Source: Eumeta japonica
Taxonomy: Eukaryota > Arthropoda > Insecta > Lepidoptera > Psychidae
Direction: 5' to 3'
Length of the DNA stretch: 64,000 bases
Assembly (NCBI GenBank): GCA_005406025.1
Contig: BGZK01000101.1
Coordinates: 558,001 to 622,000, forward strand
Shown here: one piece after another, positions 1 through 11,660 of the stretch
Layout of the letters: the number at the start of each line of letters is the position of its first letter
Position numbering within the stretch: position 1 is the first letter of the stretch
Program-made: the position numbers and the translations under genes
The notes under the pieces: model-generated
Told to the model about the DNA's origin: nothing
Seen by the model: the letters and a program-made list of their open reading frames with translations, nothing else
Databases searched by the model: none

Positions 1-469
1 AGAAGCCGAACTTAAGGTTACGCGTCACCCACGAAACGCGCTTTAGTAGCCTGTAAAATGGTTAACAATCTCAATCAATCAATTGAGGTTAACACTGAAA
101 TAATTTGACTGTTGTAATAATATTTATTTCAATGAGGCACGTTTTATGAAATAATCTGATGAAATGAAGCCTAAGAGCCTTCAAAATTTGCTTTACATGA
201 AAGTAACAGAATAATCATGAAGGTCTTATAAAAACAAAGTTTTTGCTCCAAACTGATATAATACGTAATAAGCATAATATAAAACGACTGATAATTAGAG
301 AATAACCGATCAAAGTAAATAAAATCAAATTTAATAACCTCAATTTATGTATGCGATATCGAAGAAAAGGCTTATCACGAAATGATAGTAGACGTAATAT
401 TTTATAATTTATTCTCGTAGCAAACTTTTTAGGTTATGTCAATATACATTAAGTTTGTACCTCGTAGTC
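1..469. other. AT-rich sequence, nothing recognised
   Basis: No reading frame, repeat or RNA signal could be supported here. The sequence leads directly into the 30-bp tandem array that follows. Confidence 0.5.
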
Positions 470-720
470 AACGTTGCCACTGATAGAATCCTAGTTAATT
501 TAATTGCCACTGTCATAACATTAGTAAATTTATATGCCACTGTAACAACCCAAATTAATTCCCAACGTTATTACACTAGATAATTTAATTCACACTTTCA
601 TATACTACTAAATTTAAATGACACTCTCACAATCTTAATTACTTTAATTGCCGTTGTCACTACATTACTCAATTTACTTGCCTATGTCATAAGACTAATA
701 AATTTAATCGCTAATGTCGC
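470..720. repeat. Degenerate 30-bp minisatellite
   Basis: The motif GCCACTGTCATAACATTA, followed by a spacer like ATAAATTTAATT, recurs every 30 bases. The GCCAC (or GCCGT, GCCTA, GCTAA) anchor falls at about 476, 506, 536, 620, 650, 680 and 710, with two more diverged units near 565 and 592. That makes about eight to nine units. Stops occur in the frames, so it is not coding. The divergence between units says the array is old. Confidence 0.8.
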
Positions 721-1339
721 TGTTGCTAAAGCAATGTTTCTTTTTTATTCAGCTGAACTGAAAATATATTTCAGGAAATTAATTTTATATTATCAAAAAC
801 GATGGCCAAATGAATCAATCCCCGGACCTAGAATGAGGCGATGTTTCCGAACGCCTACACAAAATTTTGAAATGATATTTTTAAAGGTCAGTCCCAGACG
901 GTTCTGATTGCATTATTGAATCATAAATAAATCAATGTTATGCTTTCGAAATTTCACGCGATACTGTGGTTGTATACGAAATTATGCAAAGTTCCACTTT
1001 TTTCAGTGGACGTTTCTATAGCAACAGGGAATAATTACAATCAGAGTTTCTTATTGATGACAAACTTTTGTAATTATCAGAAGTAAAATCGATATTATTA
1101 AACTTTAAGCGGTTACTGTGAAAAAGTTTGAATAGAACTTCAAGGTTGAATGAATATTTAGTGAATTTTATACGTGAAAAAGTAGATCTATCCGATTTAG
1201 GAAAGTGGATAAAATTTTCTTTTAAAATTTTACAGCAAAAGTTTATGTAAAATTAAATAAAAGCTCGTGAAACTAACAACTGGCTACGAATAATTATCAC
1301 AACAGACTTGAATTTGAATTCGTTTATTTTATATTGTTA

Positions 1340-1640
1340 ACGAGTGCATTCTTAACATTCGCATGAAATCGTGGCACAGTATACGCAAAGTATCACCACG
1401 GCACCTTTTTCTATCCGAGCATGGAGTAAGACAGCGTTTTGTGAAAAGACAGAGCGGCGGAAAATCTTTGCGAAGGCGGGAGGCGGAAGCTGCGGCTGTA
1501 ACAAGTTCCACGCAAAGCTCGGCTGTCTCGGCGATGGGAACCCGATTCTCGAAGCTCGGAGATGTCACGTTAGACATTTTATCCTGGTGTTTTTGTAGTA
1601 TGAAACAAAAGGCGAACTGGATGTGGGACCCGTGACGATA
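1340..1640. other. GC-richer block, possible exon or control element
   Basis: This block is visibly richer in G and C than its flanks. Short overlapping frames are open on both strands, for example a plus frame of 90 codons at 1363-1635. None resembles a family I know and no splice sites stand out. It may be an untranslated first exon, a regulatory block or an old repeat. The preceding bases 721-1339 are plain AT-rich DNA with no feature I can support. Confidence 0.25.
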
Positions 1641-1764
1641 TTTTATACATGAATGGAATCACATAAAATTTTTCACTTAAAGAAAGTCGATGTACTGCAA
1701 ATAATCCTTAAATTTTGCACAACTTAAAATATAAGCATAAATTAACCCATCTATATTAGACCTT

Positions 1765-1835
1765 TTAACAACTAGAAGATGATTGCTAATGAATAACTAG
1801 AAGATAATTATTAATTAATAACTAGAAGATGACAA
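1765..1835. repeat. 25-bp minisatellite, left part
   Basis: The 11-mer AACTAGAAGAT occurs at 1770, 1795 and 1820, exactly 25 bases apart, with AT-rich spacers such as GATTGCTAATGAAT. A fourth copy of the same 11-mer lies at 5234-5244, beyond the retrotransposon. The simplest reading is one array split by that insertion. Confidence 0.8.
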
Positions 1836-2002
1836 TATTAATAATAATAATATAACCTTACGCCTATTTCTCAGAAGGGCAGGCGAGGACTATAAATTTC
1901 CACACGGTACGATGTTTGCACATCTCTCTTGCTTCACTGACCTTCATTAATCTCGTTGTGATTTTTTTTCATGTAATCTCATCGGTTTCGGGTGCTTAAA
2001 AT

Positions 2003-2600
2003 TTAGCCCGTTTTAAATGTTCCAATTTGTTTTGCATATAATTTTCTACAGTGATCCTTGCTGATCTTTCTATCACACACATTTCCTCTATAGATTTGTT
2101 TAGTCAGTTTATTTTCATTTATCCTTTCCAGATGGCCAAACGATCGCAACACATTTCTTTCTACTCTAGTCACTACATCTTCCTTCAAACCACAACGTTC
2201 TCTAACATCACTGTTTCTACTATCTGTTTTTCCGAGACAATCCGCACATACTACCCAGAGATCGGAACTCCACTATATTTATCTTACTTTCATTTTTCTT
2301 CTACCATACCCAGCTTTCACTACTATACAAAATCATAGGGATTAGAACCCCATTATGAATAGCCAAGCGCGCTTGTCATGAGACGCTTTTACTATTCACA
2401 ATAACAAACAAGGCCCCATTCGCTTTATTTCCGGCATTCCTTTTGATATCTCTGTCATGTTTACCATTATCTGTAAACAGGCTACCCAAGTACATAATAT
2501 CTTTCACTTGTTCGACTTTCTCATCTTCTATAAGTATATCGCATTCAATCGTGCCTTCGCCCATTTCAAATACTATCATCACCTTAGTCTTACCGACATT
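2003..2600 (-). pseudogene. C-terminal region of the retrotransposon ORF
   Basis: Two minus-strand pieces continue the polymerase. At 2376-2582 the frame reads YLGSLFTDNGKHDRDIKR. At 2003-2188 it reads MKEDVVTRVERNVLRSFGHL, close to the R-x-L-R-W-F-G-H-L-x-R motif found after the polymerase in this LINE type (W to S here). They are separated by frameshifts. Order and spacing match the rest of the element. Confidence 0.82.
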
Positions 2601-2639
2601 TACTTTCGTACCCCCATTCTTAACAGATCATTCATTTTA

Positions 2640-3515
2640 TTTACCATCTACTGCAGCCTGCACGCCGAACGCGCAAGGATTACTTGGTCGTCGGTGTAAA
2701 GGAAGCATTTGAGTAACAGGTCAACCATCCTTAGCCCACACTTATACTCTTTCAAATAATAGAGACAGCTGTCCATGAATAGGTTGAATAGCCACGTTGA
2801 AGCTACACATCGCTGTCTGACACCTTTGCGGATGTCAAACCAGTCAGTATATGCCCCATTTATTCTAACGTAAACACTGGAGCCCCTGTATAGGGATTTC
2901 AGTGTCCGTATCAATCCGCTACTCACACCGTGCATGATAGGGTTCTTCATAGATCATTTCTTTTCACTCTATCATGAGCTTTTTCCAGATCTACGAAAAT
3001 ACAATGTTTCGCAGAGAAAAAAAAATGTGCCATACACTCCATCCTTTTTTGAAATTCCGCTTGTACATCCCAAATCTTGTTTTCAGTCTTATTTATAACT
3101 TATACAACAAGACTTATAGGGCGGTAATTTGTGCAAACCTGCCGTGAGCCTTTCCTTTTATAGAGGGGTACAATGACTGCTTTACACCAGTCATCAGGTA
3201 CATTATGGCTTTTCCAGCATTTGTTAAAGAGCTGATACTACAGGCTTGCCACTGCACCCCCCACCACCCCTTAGCATCTTTGACGAAACTATCATATCCA
3301 GCAGCTTTTCCAACTTTCATACATTTTAGTGCTTTCATAATTTCATCCATCGTAATTTCACTTTCATTCCTAACATCAATCATATACTCAGTTGCAGTAA
3401 CATTGTCATTTGCTACTGTATCCTCACATGTAAAAACGCTTTGGAAATAATATTCCCAGCGCTTTTTCACATTATTTTCCTCATTCATTAAATGTCCATG
3501 ATCGTCTCTAATCAA
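2640..3515 (-). pseudogene. Reverse transcriptase domain of the retrotransposon (broken)
   Basis: The N-terminal part (3114-3515) reads KKRWEYYFQSVF and then EITMDEIMKALKCMKVGKA, the start of a LINE reverse transcriptase. Motif A, FVDLEKAHDRV, is readable near 2967-2999. Motif B-like GVRQRCVAS.WLFNLF and the catalytic box YTDDQ lie within 2648-2950. The catalytic box is normally Y-A-D-D, so A to T has occurred while both aspartates remain. A deletion between the 3114-3515 segment and motif A removes part of the fingers region, and several stops follow. It would copy element RNA into DNA if intact; it cannot do so here. Confidence 0.88.
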
Positions 3516-3661
3516 ATATATACATGATATCTCGGAATTTTTCTAGGCCTCTTTCACCATATGCCAAAAAAAGATTTGGTTTGCCTGGAAATTATTGGAG
3601 AATCTTCTATCGTATCGTTCTTTTATTTCATTTTTTCTTCTTTTCACACATTCTTTAGCTC

Positions 3662-3904
3662 TCATTTTTGCAACTTTATGCTAATTTCAGCATCTCTTAG
3701 CTTATCTTTCAAGATGTCCTTTCTTTGCACTTTGTGATTGGTCTTTGCAGACATTAAATCCAGCCATGCTTTCTTCTTTTCACTAACTACTTCCCTCACT
3801 TCGGAATTCCACCATTCATTATCTTTCTTACTAATATTTGTTCTCTTATTTACTTCACATACCTTTTTTGCTTCATCTATTAATCTAATATCGCCACCTT
3901 CCAT
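3662..3904 (-). pseudogene. Linker region of the retrotransposon ORF
   Basis: An open stretch of 80 residues between the endonuclease and the reverse transcriptase. It is rich in Lys and Glu and contains NEWWNSEVREVV followed by a charged helix. A W-W-N-x-E-V motif before the polymerase is typical of this class of insect LINE. No catalytic role is known to me. It lies in the same element and order as its neighbours and is broken off from them by frameshifts. Confidence 0.75.
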
Positions 3905-4053
3905 AATTCGTCAAGCTCTAAACATTCATATTGTTTGATTTCACCCAAACTATCATTCAATCGCTCTACATATTAATTTTTTACATACTAATCCTGAAGC
4001 TCACCAAATTTTATTGCTTCTAGTTCCGCAGTGACCACTTTCGCATGGTGTGG

Positions 4054-4830
4054 TCAATACTGGAATAAAGCCTTAATTCGATAGACCACTAAGAAGTTAT
4101 CTGTAACAACATTGAAGCCACGGTACACTCTTGAATCCACAACTTTGCTTATCAACTGATCATCCATAATTATAAAGTCTATCATGCTTTTGTCTTCTCC
4201 TCTCCGCCAAGTATATGAGTGTATCCTTCTATGGTTAAACATAGTGTTTGTCACACACGAGTTAAACTCTTGACACAGAAGAAGAAGGCAACCACCATTC
4301 TCATTCACTCTTTTCATCTCCAAATTTACCTAAAAGTTTCTCATATCCGTCCCATTGTACACCCACCCAGTCATTAAAAACTTAATATTACTACCCTTTC
4401 GTTTCTGTCATATTTCACTAATATGTTTCTCACATCAGCCCGAAACTCCTCCCGCTCCTCGAGTGGTTTGAACATCTGGGACGTATACCCCTATACTAAA
4501 AATTCGTGTCAGTCCAATTTTAACTCGGAGCCAGAGGAGCCTTGGACTTAAGCATTAGTAAACTTTTATACAATCAGATAATCTTTCTGATAGGATGAAG
4601 CCAACACCGCAGCATCCTCGTTGGCTCTAATCAACCTCAGACCAATGAGTATCGAAGGATCCGCGTTTGATGGCTCCACCATTACCTTTCCTTTTAATCT
4701 CATTCACGCATGGAATATCCAGACGCTTTCATCAGTTGGCGGACATCAACAATCTTATTATCCATACTTCCACACACATTCCACACACAGACTTCTCCAG
4801 TCCTCGTTTCGCCCCTCCACAGAACCAGGC
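4054..4830 (-). pseudogene. Endonuclease domain of the retrotransposon (broken)
   Basis: The upstream part reads, in shifting frames, as the start of an exonuclease/endonuclease/phosphatase-type domain. A KRKGNGGAIKRGSFDTHW-like segment is readable near 4620-4690. The better-preserved downstream frame (4054-4323, 89 residues) carries HSYTWRRGEDKSMIDFIIMD and then a V.DSRV.RG....TDNFLV stretch. This corresponds to the conserved T-W and D-Y/F-I motifs and the final D/S-H region of LINE endonucleases. The usual final D-H pair reads D-N here, so the domain looks inactive as well as frameshifted. In an active element this domain nicks the target DNA to prime reverse transcription. Confidence 0.8.
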
Positions 4831-5233
4831 GTGACGAGTGGCAAACCTTGTCGCCACAATCGAGCCTAGAGCTACCGATTCCCCGATACAGAAATTTGTC
4901 CCCTCCAGTTACGATGGGACTGCCCGGGCCTAGCCCGGGGAGGGATTCTCTGACAATGTCAGTATCCTCCTTGGCAATGTTTTATTAATTTTCGCTAATA
5001 ATAAATTTCGTGAGTTTTTGAGGAGATAGGAGGGATAGGGAGTAAGTGGATGGGAGGTCAACGGGGTATTGAAGTTTTAGGGTGGGAAGGATAAGGTAGA
5101 AGGATACTACCGTCCCTGGAAGGAGTAGCGGCTGGGACAGACAGCAGATCGAGGACTCCGGGTGCGCGTGGCCGTGTGCCGCTGCTCAAAGCTTTTGAGC
5201 GGAGGCACAAGATAAAAATAATAATAGATTGAT

Positions 5234-5262
5234 AACTAGAAGATAACTCTAGTAACTAAAAG
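5234..5262. repeat. 25-bp minisatellite, right part
   Basis: One clear AACTAGAAGAT copy (5234-5244) and a decayed one after it (near AGTAACTAAAAG) sit immediately outside the 5' end of the retrotransposon. They pair with the three copies on the other side. Confidence 0.65.
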
Positions 5263-7464
5263 GCATAATTACGTATGATAGTAATCGAGTTAGAAATTGA
5301 ATGACGTCTTTCAAATGCAAATCTATTGGTTATGAAATAAATATATTTTTGATTTAATTTGATTTGATTTCAAATTGACGTAAAAGTTTTTATTTTAATT
5401 CGCTAATTTAATTTTTGAATGATTCTTTTTTAAGACAATCATTTGTGTTTTAGAATTGAAAAAAATACTGGAAAAAATATTATAACCGCAGAATACTTCG
5501 TTAATATGAAATCGATATTAATTTGATCAGTATTCATCGTTTGAGATTTCTTGTTATGTAAGAAGACCGAAAAGGCTAGAAAAATTTAATTAAACCTCAC
5601 ACCACACTCATAAACAATAATTCTTGATAAACAGACAAAATCCACTTATCAATGCTACGCAATGAAAACACCTTGTCTAAAGCTGCAGTTGTAAATATAC
5701 GATGCCATCACAATCGCATTACGATTCGAAAACGATGTATACTCGTTACTAATAAAGCTATTCAAAGCCGGTAACGAGCCGCGACCGTGTTATTTATTCC
5801 ATATAAAAAAATTGTAAGCTATCGGTGTAATCCGATGATTTTTTAAAGAGTTATTTTCCGCGCGACAACACGAAAGCGAAAACGCGCTCGGCTTTACGTT
5901 GTATTAATTACGGCCATCAAAAAATTCTCTCGCGTATCAAAAGGAAAATTGAAGGCAATAATTCGTGTAGATAAATGTAGATTTGACATAAAAATGCTGT
6001 CAATTTCTGATCGGCTTTTTTTTTTATAATTCGTAGTGATGCAGCTAATTTACTCTTTGCCGATAATTCATTGTAATGTTTTTCAGATGCGATCGTTTTA
6101 TGATACATGAAAAGGAAAATAGATCAGGCAATCGAGTTTTGAAAAGTAAACTTCGTTAACCAGTAGTGGTCTCACTTAGTCTGCCTGTATCACAAGTAAC
6201 GATTGGTACAGGCGAGCGTTTAATGGACTATGGATTACATTACAAAATGGAATGGAAATTATACCGACACGTGCGAAGTTGGAGTAAAACTGGAACCGTT
6301 TCACATCACTTACTAAATTTATTCAATGATTTGTCATTTTTAATACAGCATTTAACAGAATATTGTGAAACCAGTGAAACGTGTCTTCATCGTATGCACA
6401 CCGATGTCAGTGCAGACCGTCCATCGGACCCCCGCTGCAAACCAACTTCAATGCCCGCGGGCAAACGTTGCACTCCGGTACAATAATGCAGTTGCACACT
6501 CACTGCACGGTATCTTTGATTGTAATTACACTTTCAGTGTACAAATCCGTATAGCATGAATATTTCAGAAATTAGGTCGTCTTACGTTTAATTCGATGCG
6601 AACATTAGATTGTACATCTTATTTTTAATTTAACTTTTGTATGTGAGGCTTTAATCGCTTATTAAGAAGGATATGAAAATAAAAATGTATAGTTTTTTTT
6701 TTATTAGCGTAACTAGTAAAATAATTAATTGCAATTGTGGGCACCAAGTGAAGTAAATCGACTTCATCCTTTGATAGTTATTAAAATATCCATATTATTT
6801 ATTTGAAATAATTAAATATTCCTGGGAATATTTCTCGACGATTTTAAACATTATATTTTTAATATTTTGTACTCTAATGACAAATATTAACAAACACGTG
6901 TGGTGTGTTATTGATAATATTACAAAACGAGACAAACAAATTTTCAGAAACATAAAGCGTATTGAATTATAAAACGAAAGTAATTACTAAAATTATTTAA
7001 TTTAATAAAAAAGACGATGGTAAAAGATATCTATCAATTTGAAAATTTTCATCGAATTTCGCTAGCGACTTCAAAATGTTATCAAAAACCATCAGCAGTT
7101 AAATTGCACCAGCTGAATATCATATTAAATAGTCAGATTCAAGTCAGCTTTTAAAACCTCATGCTATTGCTATACCTACACTCAAAGTGAAGTAAACATC
7201 ACAATTGAATGACAATAACACGTTACCATGTTCTAAGAATTTACCATCTTACCAATGTTTTAGAAGGTATATTTATAGAATCTCAATGACTTTTCCCTCT
7301 TGTTATAATTATTTTTATTATTATAATAAACCACACTGTCCGTGAATAACGATTATTTTTACTTTTATTTTTATTTTTTATTATGTCTTATATTTATCTT
7401 TTTCTTATTTTCTTACAAAATGTAATTGACTTTCCAAGTTATTGAAAATTTTGAACTGTCGAAA
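5263..7464. other. AT-rich stretch with two less decayed blocks
   Basis: No gene is supported. Two parts stand out by base composition. At 5700-5935 GC-rich words alternate with TTTATT-type runs and a GTATTAATTACGG motif. At 6166-6560 a plus frame of 106 codons is open but resembles nothing I know. Either could be a regulatory block; I see nothing decisive. Confidence 0.3.
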
Positions 7465-7469
7465 ATCGA

Positions 7470-7735
7470 CTGCCTGATTGACGCAATTGGTAGTGACCCC
7501 GCTTACTACGCTGGGGGCGTGGGTTCGTTTCCCGCACAAGAAAAAATATTATTTATTTCATAAAAAAATAATGTTTATATTTTGTCTGGATGTTATTATG
7601 TAATACATGAATATATTTACAAAAACAAAAGGGTATGTTAGCCATTTGGTACCCATAGTACAAGCCTCGTTACTTAGTTTCGGAACAAGATGGTGTTGTA
7701 TGTACGTCCGAAGATGTTATTATTATTAAAAAAAT
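7470..7735 (+). mobile_element. tRNA-derived SINE
   Basis: The head carries a degraded pol III box A (about 7479-7492, TGACGCAATTGGTAG). A good box B follows at 7522-7532, GGTTCGTTTCC, about 30 bases on, as in tRNA genes. After it comes the non-tRNA body AAGAAAAAATATT ... TGTCTGGATGTTATTATG, and then a segment with GTACCCATAGTACAAGC, a combination common in moth SINEs. The acceptor-stem ends do not pair into a working tRNA, so this is a retroposon, not a tRNA gene. In such elements the two boxes act as an internal RNA polymerase III promoter. Confidence 0.8.
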
Positions 7736-8890
7736 ATTGAAAATTCTCATATCATAGCCGACAGTCAAAAATGTTGTCCAAACAAATATTACCATCACGG
7801 TCGACACTTCACTGCAAATGTCAGCTTGTAATCATAATTTATTTTATGACATTATTGTAAATTAATGATTTTTGGATTTTAGCCTTTGCTTATGTTGTAA
7901 GATCTGATTTTTCGACAATTCGTAATTGACATTTTTAAAAATGTAGGAGGCTCTATAATCTTTTGTGTGCATTTTTTTTATGTTTGTTACGTTCAGCGAA
8001 ACTTGTAAACTGTATACTGTAAACTCAATTGTAAACAGATAAAATTTTTGTTTTGTCTGAAAAGGTATATTCTTGAGGTAATCTCATAGTCACCAAGTCA
8101 GAATCTGATGATGGGATCCCATGTAAATCCACTCAAATATTGTTGGCACTTATAGTACGCTTCAACTTTTTTTTTGTTATTCACCTGTTTGCTTCTAGCA
8201 ATTATCATCTCATGCTGCTTAGGTGGTGATAGAAGCCACAGAACTCTTGTATGGTTAGCAATTTATGGATAATGATAAGATTTATCGACAGGACTCTACT
8301 CTTCTATGACTTTTAGTAAAACCTAATGAACACATAATTACAAATATCTAGTATTTTACCAACACATTTTCATTTATTTACAAAATTTCTACGTAACTAT
8401 TTATATCGCAACTTATTAATGGAAAAAGTAGAAAGAAATATGTGAATTAATTTCATGTCGAACTAAATGAACATATAATCTGCATGAATTGTATAAAAAA
8501 TATATTTTAAAATTTTGAGAATGTTTTTTATAGTTTGTACAAGAATTATTTAGTAGTTGCACTCCAACTAAGAATGTAAAGACTCTGGAATGATAACTAG
8601 TAAAGAATAAATTCAATATGCGAACTATTTATCCGCTTACCCCGCACAAAAGTAAAGAAGATTTTTAACCAATTTTATTAACCATGATTTTAACCCACAC
8701 GCTAATTAACTAGGTGAACTTTAAAACTATAGTTACTCGATAAGTCAAAAATGTGATATAAAATAATTTTCAAAAAAAAATGATTATCTTTTCTCAAAAC
8801 TTATTTAAACAATTAGTTGCTTTTTCAGTGGATTCGACTTAAAACAAGACAAAAAACTATAAGTAAAATAAAGTGCACTTTACCAAAGTA
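7736..8890. other. AT-rich stretch, nothing recognised
   Basis: About 1.1 kb of AT-rich DNA. No coding frame longer than 66 codons, no tandem array and no RNA signal could be supported. Confidence 0.4.
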
Positions 8891-8894
8891 AAGC

Positions 8895-9205
8895 CATACT
8901 GAGGCCAATTTGACTGTAAAACAAGAATTCGCTAGCTCTATTAGCAACATACCACAGTTTCACAGAATACGGACGTGATGTAACAATCTCTGTTGTTGTG
9001 TTTTGGCCAGTGAGTGTAAATACCGGTAACCCACTTCCTCTTCATCAATCTCCCCTTCGTCAGATATCCTATTCCCATCCGAGAGGTCGGCAATGCACTG
9101 GTGACTCCTCTAAGATTTTGCATGTCCATAGGCGACGATGACCACCTACTTTCTGATGATTCGTCTAATTGTGTACCCCTTTAATACGCTATTAAAAAAA
9201 ATAAT
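8895..9205 (+). repeat. Interspersed repeat family A, copy 1
   Basis: The segment contains GGTCGGCAATGCACTGGTGA, TTTTGCATGTCCATAGGCGA and a downstream CATCAG/CGTTTGCC-like tail decayed to TGATGATTCGTCTAATTG, and it ends in an A-rich run. Two further copies lie on the minus strand at 28556-28860 and 63455-63770, with about two-thirds identity by eye over 150-250 bases. The type is very common in moth genomes, probably the 3' part of a retroelement. A 62-codon frame on the other strand is part of the repeat, not a gene. Confidence 0.7.
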
Positions 9206-9600
9206 TTATGTAAACATGAATATGGAACATAAAGTATTGAGTAAAAAAGATATCTTTTCTTCTAAGGAAGTATAACTATGCCTGATTTATCTTTACTCCA
9301 AAACAAACAAATATTTAAATAGGTTTTTAATACTGTTTTTATTTCTAGTAAAATCTCTGTTATATGATCATAAATCATATAACGGAAAGTACTCTATAGG
9401 TTTTGATGAGTGAGTTTGCGAGCATCAAAATATGAGATATAAATGGCCGTATCTTTGCATTGATTAAAAATATTGATTTATTTTGTACCTATAAAAGTGT
9501 ATCAATCAGTCAGCAAGAGAATAAAGCAAGGATTTCACCATGTGGAAATCCGTAGTATCTGCCTACCCTTCTGGAAAATAGGCTTAATCTTAAAAAATAA

Positions 9601-9643
9601 TTTACATCCATAAATGATAATAGACTTCTTTTATGGATGTAAA
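9601..9643. other. 14-bp perfect inverted repeat (hairpin)
   Basis: TTTACATCCATAAA at 9601-9614 is followed by a 15-base loop and its exact complement TTTATGGATGTAAA at 9630-9643. It is in AT-rich DNA just upstream of an interspersed-repeat tail. No terminator-like T tract follows. Confidence 0.75.
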
Positions 9644-9654
9644 CTTGATATCTA

Positions 9655-9765
9655 TCAGTTCCTGAGAAAAAAGTTTTCGAGAGACGAATAGATAAACATA
9701 GACACCGACGACAAAGTGATCCTATAGAGGTTTTCTTCCTTATTGAGGTACGGAACCCTAAAAAG
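9655..9765 (+). repeat. Interspersed repeat family D, 3' end, copy 1
   Basis: The segment runs from CCTGAGAAAAAAGTTTTCGA through CGACAAAGTGATCCTATAGA to GAGGTACGGAACCCTAAAAA. The GATCCTATA...GGTACGGAACCCTAAAAA ending is shared with copies at 25164-25914 and 35797-36177, and in part at 48880-49080. It ends in A-rich sequence, as expected for a retroposed 3' end. Confidence 0.75.
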
Positions 9766-11344
9766 ATAGTAATAAATAAAAATCGTCTACTTCATATTCG
9801 TCGCCCGATATTTATGACCGTCCGAACGCGAAAGGATATTGTAATATATCGACAACAAACGTCAAACGAAAGACCCATCGGAAACTGTATAGTGTCGAGT
9901 CGCAGAAGTGGAAATCCTTCTGACACTTCTACAACAAATAATACAATAAAAAGAAAAATGAATTGTCACAACAGCATTTAATTTCCTCAACTACCCGAAA
10001 GCTGAGCATGAATTTATAGATATAGTGCACTGCCCCCGAATTCGTTTTATTTATTAGATTTGTTCACTACAGCATCGGCAAATTGAATGAAGAAATCGCC
10101 TTCTTGCGCACGTTCGCATTTCAGCTAAGAATTTTCCGTCCCACAGCCTCCGAGTTCCCGGTCTATAACACGAGTTTTTACGCCCATTAATATCTATTAC
10201 AAACAATTTGGTGTCCCGCGCGGCGCAGGTGTCACGCACGCGCGAGGTCCTGCCGGAAATAACGTGATAACGGGGCTAGGGCGGGCGGCCAGGTATACCT
10301 TTTAGGGCGGTTACGCGCAATACAGCGTAAGTTGTTGTGCTGTCTTACGTTCACGTTTCGTATATAAGCAATGGGTGAACGAAAAATGTTTTTATGTTTT
10401 TTTTGCACCGCGAAACATTTCGCTAAAAGAACTGGCATAGTATTTTCGCCTGTTTAACTAACGAGGATTACTTTTGGCGCACAAAACTAAACACCGTAAG
10501 TTTATTTAATTGTTTAGAATGAAATATTGAAACAAATTTCGGAGGAAAATCAGTCAATCGATTTCGGTATAACAAGTGAAGATATATTTTTTTAATCTTT
10601 TGTCCAATATTACAATATTTGCTATAACTATAAAATTATTATACGTAAAGAACCATTTTCAAATCAAAAACCAATTATATAGAAGTACATATGTCAGTTA
10701 ATCGTTTTCAAAAATGTTTTTATAAAATAAAATTCAATAATTGGAATGTATGGATATAGAATGTCAAAAAACGGTGTGATTTGAAAGATGTGGGGACCTA
10801 AATATAACAAGGTATTTTGCGATGTTTTAGACATCTGGAAATAGCTTATGAAAATAGTATGACAAAACAAATCTATAAAGCGAATGTGTGTACTGAATGG
10901 ACTGGCGAAAAGCTCCTTCTAAAAATACTATGCAGAACAAATTGGTAACACATTAAAAAAGGGCCAAATTTCACGCATCCGAAACCAAAAAGCCTGCTTG
11001 ATATGATCGATGGATGTCAATAAAACAAGAGAGGCTTGCAAATACCGTAACATTTGGAGATCTATAGATTTTTCTTCACCCTTTTGAGAAATAGACAAGA
11101 CTTTATGAATAAAAATAAATAGACAGATATAATAAACGGGTGTTCTTTGATGGTGAAGTAAAAAGTTATATATTTCAAACGAGATCAAAGTTACTTTAAT
11201 AAAATTCTTCGCTGCACGTGCACGTTGGACTTCAAAACATTCGCATCGTCATTAAACCTCAGAATACTTGCTTAATGTGGATTGAAGATAAGTTCTCGCT
11301 GCAACAATCGAATTACCCTATCACTGAGTAATATTCTGTATTTA
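9766..11344. other. AT-rich stretch with a GC-rich block at 10130-10440
   Basis: Bases 10130-10440 are clearly GC-rich, with CGCGCGGCGCAGG, CACGCACGCGCGAGG and GGGCTAGGGCGGGCGGCC. Short minus frames (61 and 68 codons) there look like by-products of composition. It could be a promoter or control block. The remainder, including 10440-11344, is AT-rich with no supported feature. Confidence 0.3.
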
Positions 11345-11660
11345 ACAAAAGAACACTTTTTTTATATACTGAAAATGATACCATTTATTCATTAAGATAG
11401 GAGAGTGCATTTTAAAGCAAAAATATTATTGTTTTTCCAGTAAGAAAGCAAAGTGCATTTGCACATAGAAAATACTTTGGTTCTTCAATAAGGAAGCAAA
11501 ATATATTCTGTAGCGAGAATAAGGTTTTTATTTATTTAGAAAGTAAAGTGCATCTTAACATAGAGAACAACATTGTTTACTGAGTAAAAGAGCAAATTAC
11601 GTTCTCGTAGCAAGAATTACATTATTTATTTAGAGAATGAGATTATAAATTCAGAGCGCA
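11345..11660. repeat. Degenerate 48-bp tandem repeat
   Basis: Units of about 48 bases carry a GTGCAT word (11405, 11453 and 11549), aligned with the decayed ATATATTCTG (11500) and ATTACGTTCTCG (11596). Each is preceded by TAAGAAAGCAAA or AGAAAGTAAA and followed by an AACAxxxTT-rich half. About six units are visible. It is non-coding and old. Confidence 0.65.

Larger units (their letters stand above)
1852..5215 (-). mobile_element. Nearly full-length, broken non-LTR retrotransposon (endonuclease/reverse transcriptase)
   Basis: A single-ORF LINE lies on the minus strand, about 3.36 kb. Read from its 5' end (high coordinates) it shows a GC-rich 5' untranslated region (about 4830-5215), an apurinic-type endonuclease domain, a linker, a reverse transcriptase and a C-terminal region ending near 2003. 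A 3' untranslated region follows, then an AAT-repeat tail at about 1838-1851. Frameshifts, stops and at least one internal deletion near 3050-3110 break the frame, so it is dead. AAT-rich DNA is present at both ends, so an exact target duplication cannot be fixed. Elements of this kind are abundant in lepidopteran genomes. I do not assign a clade name. Confidence 0.88.

Noticed and set aside
470..720. A CRISPR array
   Set aside because: Units are contiguous and drifted, without constant repeats and unique spacers, and the genome is of insect type.
2051..2712. Plus-strand frames of 68-95 codons
   Set aside because: They are the antisense of the LINE's reverse-transcriptase C-terminal region and carry no domain of their own.
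7470..7545. A functional tRNA gene
   Set aside because: Boxes A and B are present but the acceptor stem does not pair and a SINE body follows.
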